Positions 57,338-64,000 of a DNA stretch of 64,000 nucleotides are shown one piece after another; positions within the stretch are counted from its first letter, which is position 1; every line of letters starts with the position of its first letter. Under the pieces are notes generated by a model. The model did no database searches and was not told where the DNA came from. It saw only the letters and a list, made by a program, of their open reading frames with translations. The stretch is from Cryptomeria japonica (taxonomy: Eukaryota > Streptophyta > Pinopsida > Cupressales > Cupressaceae), in the NCBI RefSeq assembly GCF_030272615.1, contig NC_081405.1, forward strand, positions 611,317,065-611,381,064, in the 5' to 3' direction. The position numbers and the translations under genes were made by a program.

Positions 57338-59557
57338 GGGAACTGAAATAGATTCCTCATTTGCATGCATAAACTTGTGAATCCTCTTTCCCTACTATTA
57401 CAAGGTATAAAATAACTAAATAAGATATCTTGGGGTTTAGATCTCTAGATTTCACTTTCCCCATTTCTCTTACTAAAACATAGCACCATCCTTAAATTTG
57501 CATGATATGAGCTTGTATCTTTGGAAGTATACTTAGAAATGAATCTAAGATACATGTGTGTGTGTTGCTTGCAATAATACTTTCATTCATGTGTTGGCCC
57601 AAAATATAGAAATAACATTTACAAGTCAGGCACACAAACACTCCTTAACCAAACATGTTCAAACATGTAATAGATCAGGTCCAATAGCCCACATGCTACA
57701 ATAGAATAAAGAAAACACCATGAAAATCCTACTTTAGCTTTAACTACTCCCACTTTTCATCTACACACTACCTTCAAAGGGTACATGCCACAAGCTATTG
57801 TCACATCAAGCCTAAACTACAAATTGGTAAATTTTGATACTTCTATCACCTCAAACATGCAAGCCACTACACACTAACACTGGAAACTTTGTGAATGATG
57901 AATTATTTGTTTACATACTCTTCTTACAAACCCCAAGACATAACTCACAAACATGAAGAAATGTAGAACGCAACCAATTATGACAAGAAGCTCAAAGTTT
58001 GCGTAACTTATTCCCAACACTCTAGAACAAACTTCTTGAACACTTCCACCAACAAAAATGAATGTAAAATGACATCATATATATATTCCTCAATTGAATC
58101 AAATATCATATCTATCAATTATACTTCTACAACTCAAAATTATCTAATATGACATGATAATAATATAATTTCTTCAATCTCCCAAATACATATGTGAAAC
58201 TTATTTGAAATGACAGACAAAATCCCTTTGACATCAATAAAAATATATGTTCAACAATTTCCTTTTTCTTTCTATCTACCATGAATAGCTAGGGCCTCCT
58301 TGCTATAAGTTCAATTTGTTCATGACATATCTTCAAAAGAAAATGATGTCACTACCTTATCCTTTTTCAATTTGGCCCTTATTCTCCAATTGCCAATAGT
58401 TATGTGGTAGTTAAATTTGGTAAATATACAATGAATTCATGAAATGCAACTCCTCCTCCATTTTTAATCCAATAGAGTATAACTAGGTAACAACCATATT
58501 AAAGGAATTTATATTTTTGGCAAGAAGCCATCATCCTTCATCCCATGGGTATATAAGTTCTTTCTTAAAAAATTATATATTGACCAAATATTTGCCTCAA
58601 TATAGATCAATTTATTCCTTCCAAAGAAGTGTTGTGTTGGTCTCTTCATGCAAATATATCAATGTTTAGTCATCATAATAGTATCTAGTGAGACCCTTAT
58701 CTTTTATATTTATTTTTTTGTGTCTTTGTATGAAATAACAAAATTATTGGGCATAGACCTATTATAACCAATTGATATCTATCAATAAGTGTATCATCAA
58801 TCTTAAGAATTCAAAATATAAAGTTTATTCTTGATAGCTTCGTAATCTCTATTTTTAGTGTCTATTTCATCTCTTCATGCAATAATATTACAATCATTCT
58901 TTGTGATACCACTCAAATAAATATTAATATAGGAAACTCCATACCTTACACTAATATTCAAGGAATAATAAACTTTGGTACCAAATAAAAAAGTAAATTT
59001 ACTTTAAAAAAATATTCCTAAACTATTCTTATAAGAGAGCATTATACAAATTTTAGATTATTTCTTTTATAGAAAGGAGAAACGTGTATAAAAAATTAAC
59101 TAAATTAAAACAAAAAATATATAAATGAAGAAACTCTTTTAGGAGATACACTTGTAGGAATATAACAAACATATAACTTTAGAGTAACTCCATCATGATA
59201 ATAGTTCCTACAGTTCAACTATCAAAACCTCTATCACAAGAACTCAATAAATTGGAGAAGTGATATATAGAACCATCATATCTAGTAATTACAACATTGA
59301 GAGGTGAAACCACTAAAAAATATGGGACCTAAATAACTAGTTCAAAAATGAACATCTAAATAGCTAAAAATAGTATTTTCCTTCTACTTGTCATAAGCAC
59401 AATATAATGCAATCAAAAAATTAGGATTATATTTTTCTTCATTATAATCATTTAAAGATGACTTAAAATATGTTATATTTTTTTCAATAGGTGTAATTCC
59501 CTCATGTATCTCTTTTCTATGTCCTAAATATTTTTACATTTGCAATATACAAGGAAC
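57338..59557. other. AT-rich DNA with decayed repeat remnants
   Basis: The left end should continue the older element cut at 44636. Around 58220-58252 TTTGACATCAATAAAAATATATGTTCAACA resembles a copia LTR end, followed by a pyrimidine tract, so an old copia LTR may lie at about 57560-58252. No coding domain was recognised. Confidence 0.35.
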
Positions 59558-59569
59558 AAATTTTAGAGG
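59558..59569. repeat. Target-site duplication of LINE3, left copy
   Basis: AAATTTTAGAGG, matching AACTTTTAGAGG at 61995-62006 with one mismatch. Confidence 0.65.
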
Positions 59570-59575
59570 TAAAAA

Positions 59576-60070
59576 GGTACTCAACCCCCCGACCCTGGTT
59601 GGTTGAAGTTACATTTCGATGGGTCTTCAAAAGGGAACCTGATTCAACTAAGAGGGGGTCATGTCACTAGAAATTTAGATTGCAAAGTGGTGGTGGCCTA
59701 TGTGGATAATCTCAATACCCAAACCTCTAGCATGGCAGAGGTGATGGCGACTTTTAATGGCATAGCTATTGCCAAAAATAGAGAATAGAATTTAATTATA
59801 GAAGGGGATTCCAAGAATGTTATTATGATGTTACAAGGCACAACCAAATGAGGCTGGCAAGTGGTGGATACCATTTCAAAATGCCAAGGTGTCACTACTA
59901 CATTGGACCACGTGAAATTTTAGCACATCCTCAAATTAAGCAATAGGACTACGGACATGTTAGCCAACCTAGGTCCTTTCTTTGAGGAAACTAAAATTTC
60001 GATGGATCAACATGTGCCCATAGATATTTGTGCCATGATTAATAATAATATTAAAATCTATGAGTCCTAA
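59576..60070 (+). pseudogene. LINE3 ORF2 C-terminus: RNase H
   Basis: PPDPGWLKLHFDGSSKGN opens type I RNase H with its first Asp; MAEVMATFNGIAIAKNR has the Glu and IIEGDSKNVIMML the next Asp; NRTTDMLANLG holds the final Asp region. One frame throughout with three stops (TAG 59786, a TGA and a TAG), ending at the TAA at 60068-60070 after ICAMINNNIKIYES. All RNase H acids appear intact. Confidence 0.85.
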
Positions 60071-60301
60071 AGATTTAAAAAATCACCTTTTTTCTTTATA
60101 TTCTTTTAATGACATACTTCAATCATATCATAAAGAGGGCTTTCTTTTTTAAAGGAAGGGAAAGATAAATTTCTAATATCACTCTCATTTGTGCTTTTTC
60201 TAATCCTAGTTTGTGTAATCTAGCCTCAATCCCTAGCTCTACTTTTATTATAGTAGTTATGGGAGGTGATTCAATTCAAATAGAACTTGATAGTTGTGAT
60301 A

Positions 60302-61746
60302 ATGTTTAAAGAGAATGAGTCCCTCTAGAAAACAGTGGTGGAGGATAATCTCGCTTACTACATGGAAGACATGAAGGGCTTTGATCCTTCATTATTGGAA
60401 CAATTTTCCTAGTCCCTGGAGAATGATGATGTTCAAGTGAGGAAGGTGGCATTCACAGTGTCAATAGAGACTATTATTGACACCACTAAGTTGGTTGTGG
60501 AAGGAATGTCCTTCCCAAATAAACCCAAAGGCAACTACAAGGAGGAATTCAAAATGGTTTTGGGCCTAGGCAAGAATGTTACCTATCTCCAAAGCAGTTT
60601 CAAAAGGGATGACCTGTTGGGTATCTATAAAGAGGTGACATTTCTCTTAATCAAGTTTGTTACCCTGGATAGGCACTTTAAGTGTTTTCACTCCCAATTG
60701 TTCCCAATGATCAACCACTTAAAGTATGGACTTAAGATGAACTTTCCCCTCTGGATTTTCTCCTCCATATCCTAAACTATTGTGGTGTCCAATTCTAAAG
60801 GTACCCTCCCCTTTCACCAAGGTCTCATTCTATGCCTTTATTATTTTTGTCTGGGTTTAACCCCAAGAAGTGCCCCTGCCATAAATGCTTCAATCTCAGG
60901 CCTCTGTGTTGAATTACTGGTCAACTAGGTTGGTTAATGCTTCCCCTAAGCCCTAGAAGAATCCCATGTGGGTTAACCCTTCTCAAACTGCTAAACCAAA
61001 AAACCTCCTAATTTCCATATTGGTGAATGCTTTGTTAAAAAATTAGTTATTATTGAAGAAGTTTTGAAGGAGATAGCTTCTTCTTGGTCCATCAGATCAA
61101 ATTGGACCCTTGATAACTTAGTGAGAAATGTGGCTACCCATCATCCCCCCTAACTCTCATATTTCTCCTCCTCACAGTGCTTTGGTAAGGAGGAATTTCC
61201 CCTCTTTGAGGCTAAATTGAATGATCTTTGTGATAGATTCAATAAGAAAATTTGAGGTGGTAAAGAAAAATCAAGAGACTTGAAGCTCTTGCTAAAGTCA
61301 ACACTAGAGTCTTGAGTTGGGATACAAACAACATGGAATAGGGGGCTTGGATGGCTGTGGGTAAATTTGTTTCTATGGTTGATAAGTGGGAAGGGTTAGA
61401 TAAGTCTGAAGGAGCTTACTGAGAACGTTAGGCATATGGTAATAAAACAAAAAAATTGGCAGATGTGGTGGAGACACTGCATGATAACTAGGACTCCATG
61501 AAGAGGAAAATGGAGAGTATGTTTGCACAAAACATGGAGATGACTAAGAATATTTCTTCTACTATCTGATCTATACAAGATAAAATTTTGAGGAGACATG
61601 CTAAGAAGAGGAGCTATTTGGAGTCCTCCACTACTATGGGACTAGAAGCATCTGTGTCTAATGTGAAGTTTAGGCCAAACTCCCCAGCCATCTCCTCTAG
61701 GAAACCCTCAAATAGAAATCTCTCCTTGTCAGAAAAAGGTAAATAA
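60302..61746 (+). pseudogene. LINE3 ORF3: uncharacterised conserved protein (copy 3)
   Basis: Starts at ATG 60302 (MFKENESL), 231 bases after the ORF2 stop. It reads through two TAG codons into the open part 60437-60775. Conserved points are YYMEDMKGFDPSLLEQF, VRKVAFTVSIETIIDTTKLV, NYKEEFKMVLG, FPMINHLKYGLKMNFPLWIF, then after a stop FHQGLILCLYYF. These align in order with copies 1 and 2. The C-terminal part (about 61390-61740) is charged with predicted helix (KRKMESMFAQNMEMTKNISS), then a Ser/Lys-rich end. No catalytic motif was recognised. Confidence 0.65.
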
Positions 61747-61994
61747 ATGTGCTAGTATAGGAAGTTGGTGTTTTCCCCCACTAGTAAGCCATCGATTAGT
61801 TCTTTCGGTGGGGGAGTGTCTTGTATTATTTTTGGGTTTGTTGGGTTTGGTTGTTCTATTTTTGGGTTTTGTTCCTTTTTGGTAGTAGGGTTGCAAGTCT
61901 TGGTCCCTCAACCCTCATGATCCCTTTGTTTTTGTCACCTACCAGTTTTGTGGTTATTTAAAGGTTCAAGCCTCTCCCAATTTAATATATTCAG

Positions 61995-62006
61995 AACTTT
62001 TAGAGG
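61995..62006. repeat. Target-site duplication of LINE3, right copy
   Basis: AACTTTTAGAGG; see 59558-59569. Confidence 0.65.
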
Positions 62007-62487
62007 CTGCAAATTTTTATCTAGGAAGCCAATATAAGCGAGGATTTTTTAATTATAATGCAATAAACATCCCTTGAATCAATATTGAACAACTTAATTT
62101 TTTATTTTGGCTAAAAATAAACTCTATAACCTATAACTTAAGCTTTTATATTTCATTGTATGAAAAGCTATATTTTATATTCTTAATATAGTCTTCTTAC
62201 AATCAGCCATATTTTTTCCTTAATATTTTATAACGTAAAGTGAAAGATGAAATAAAGGGATTGCCTATTTCATATGTAAGGTTTATAGAAGCCACAATGA
62301 ATAGGCATTTGAATCTTAGTAAGGGAAAAGGTTACAAACTAATAAAAAGGGTGACACAATTAAGATATACAGGATCAATATAAGAGGTAGATAAGTAATT
62401 TTAGTAGAGCCCATTTGTGTTAATTTATCAAATTTATTATCGCCATTAGGGATAGGATATCAAGTAGTCATACAAATCCCTTACATA
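62007..62487. other. AT-rich DNA with no gene
   Basis: Nothing recognised between LINE3 and the next copia LTR. Confidence 0.5.
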
Positions 62488-63392
62488 TGTTAGGACTTGG
62501 GAAGGACAATTGAGATGGGGGGGTGAATCAATTGTTAACCAATTGTCAATAAATTATAATCCAAATGCAAATTATTCCAAATTAAACTTAGTGCTGGTAA
62601 ACCAAAATTAAATGTTGGTAAAACATATTAATAGTTATAGCAGTACTAGTATAACTCCATGCATGAAACGAAATGAGAAACAACATCCACAACACATGAC
62701 ACAGATATTTTGACATAGAAACCCGATAAGGGGAAAACCCATGGTAGGAAACCTTACCCATAATCAGATGATACTACTGCAGATAGTAAGTGTATACAAA
62801 TGGGATCTGCACATGCAGAAAGGCCAACCACCTAGAGCTCACTGCTCAATCACAAAATAGGAATCACACTGACTACAATTGGATGGTTAAATCCAATAAC
62901 AATGTATTGCCTCATAATAGCATCTGCAATGTTGGATTCAATACAATTTTAAGCTCTGGAAATGAGTGTTAAACACCTTCATAACCTTCCTTCAACCTTC
63001 AAATAATGTCTGCATGATTCACACAAGGATCTACTTTTTTTTTCTCTTCATTATTCCCACACACTCATCATGATCCTTATCAGATCTTCAATAAGATCTT
63101 ACAATCATATATACAAAACCTAAGACCTATATATGAGGTCGGCTCACTAAAGATATTAAAATTAAATCAATTACAAATAAGTCTTGATGCGATACAACAT
63201 GTCAGCTCAATACAATATCTAATCAATAAACCATTTCCAAAATGTGTTGTGTTGATCTGGAATAGATATCATGTACTGATCCATAACCTAGACCTATCTG
63301 TCGGTAAAGGCAAATTTGTCAACCCGATTAGACCAATAAGAAAAACACCAAATCCAAACATCTAATCCATCTCTTCAACATAACCAAATGAT
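62488..63392 (-). repeat. Truncated copia LTR
   Basis: TGTTAGGACTTGGGAAGG start, seven-G run (62518-62524), core GAAACCCGATAAGGGGAAAACCCATGG (62720-62746) and GATGATACTACTGCAGATAGTAAG, all matching the 2800 LTR. It stops near ACATAACCAAATGATCTCC. Confidence 0.8.
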
Positions 63393-64000
63393 CTCCAAGT
63401 TTCTCTTTGAGATATTCAAATGTTTCCTTAGGTAAAGGATTTGTAAAGATATCTGCAATTTGCTCTTTAGTGTTCACATTAACCAATCTTACTTCATTTT
63501 CTTCAACATTCTCTTTCAGAAAAATTGTACTTAATAGAAACATGCTTTGTCTTAGAGTGAAATACCGGATTCTTTGATATATCAATTGTTTTTGAATTAT
63601 CACAATAAATAATTATCGATTCTTTTCATTTTACCTTTATATCCTTCAACATTTACTTGATCCATAATACCTAAGTACAATTAGTTGTTGATGCAACATA
63701 TTCGAATTCTGCTATAGATAATGATGTACAAGTCTGCTTCTATCGATTCTTTTCATTTTACCTTTATATCCTTCAACATTTACTTGATCCATAATACCTA
63801 AGTACAATTAGTTGTTGATGCAACATATTCGAATTCTGCTATAGATAATGATGTACAAGTCTGCTTCTTGCTTATCCATGAAATCAATCTTCTACCAAGA
63901 AAGAATGCACCACTAGTGGTACTCTTTCTGTCATCTACATCTCCTGCCCAATTTACATCAATGTATGCACATAAATCAAAATTTCCATCCTTAGGATACC
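63393..64000 (-). pseudogene. Second copia RNase H domain
   Basis: NFLKENVEENEVRLVNVN-like sequence and KEQIADIFTNPLPKETFEYL (63393-63540), then the upstream RNase H in shifted frames (HSKTKH region near 63550, SEYVA-like near 63700). The 127-bp tandem duplication at 63614-63867 breaks it. Confidence 0.75.
63614..63867. repeat. Perfect 127-bp tandem duplication
   Basis: 63614-63740 and 63741-63867 appear identical base for base (TATCGATTCTTTTC...AAGTCTGCTTC). The matching RNase H region of the first copia element (about 4485-4600) has one copy. Confidence 0.92.

Larger units (their letters stand above)
59570..61994 (+). mobile_element. LINE3: 5'-truncated LINE carrying ORF3
   Basis: A plus-strand unit beginning inside ORF2 just before RNase H, as usual for 5'-truncated LINE insertions. 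It contains the RNase H end of ORF2 and a full-length ORF3, and ends AATTTAATATATTCAG before the duplication. Confidence 0.8.
62488..64000 (-). mobile_element. Second copia element, 3' part (runs off the window)
   Basis: A truncated 3' LTR (62488-63392) joins directly to RNase H coding sequence; the last ~160 bases of LTR and the whole PPT region seen at 3700-4258 are missing. It is related to, but clearly diverged from, the family at 2800-9498. The rest lies beyond 64000. Confidence 0.8.

Noticed and set aside
59603..59788. Independent cellular RNase H gene
   Set aside because: It is the C-terminal domain of a 5'-truncated LINE, followed by ORF3 and bounded by a target duplication.

Overview
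The window reads as nuclear DNA of a land plant with a large, repeat-packed genome. A gymnosperm (conifer) is my best guess; this is an inference from one intact plant-type gene next to about 62 kb of old, nested, mutation-riddled retrotransposons. The only intact cellular gene is at the left edge: an intronless RAV-type transcription factor (AP2 plus B3 domains) on the minus strand, 38-1390, with about 1.4 kb of unique upstream DNA.

Layout. 2800-9498 is a nearly complete Ty1/copia element (minus strand), open except for one frameshift and four stop codons. 10163-17154 is a LINE (LINE1, minus) bounded by a perfect 17-bp target-site duplication (TSD). 20064-30240 is a second LINE (LINE2, minus) bounded by a perfect 16-bp TSD; it holds two later LTR insertions and sits inside a tandem repeat. 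30241-36279 is decayed sequence: telomere-like repeats, a TATATG microsatellite, LTR fragments and an internally deleted copia element. 36280-43622 is a Ty3/gypsy chromovirus-like element (minus) whose integrase is split by a solo copia LTR (38040-39103). 44637-57337 is a non-autonomous gypsy-like element (outer) with a related one (inner, 45395-51932) inserted in its left LTR; the matching unoccupied site survives in its right LTR. 59570-61994 is a 5'-truncated LINE (LINE3, plus). 62488-64000 is the start of another copia element, cut by the window edge.

Most interesting: all three LINEs carry, 3' of the usual ORF1 (DUF4283 plus zinc knuckle) and ORF2 (endonuclease, reverse transcriptase, RNase H), a third reading frame. 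It is conserved between the copies (core motif like HFxILNH...KIxxPxxLF...HQGLI), then a charged linker and a helical C-terminus. TSDs enclose ORF3 in each case, and it begins 231-265 bp after the ORF2 stop in the two copies where this can be measured. This looks like a three-ORF LINE lineage whose third protein I cannot name.

Second: the nested non-autonomous LTR elements encode an acidic protein with repeated DLPxKDE-like units and a CX2HX4HX4C motif. The outer copy also has an aspartic-protease-like stretch, yet I see no reverse transcriptase or integrase in either. No tRNA, rRNA or CRISPR array was found.
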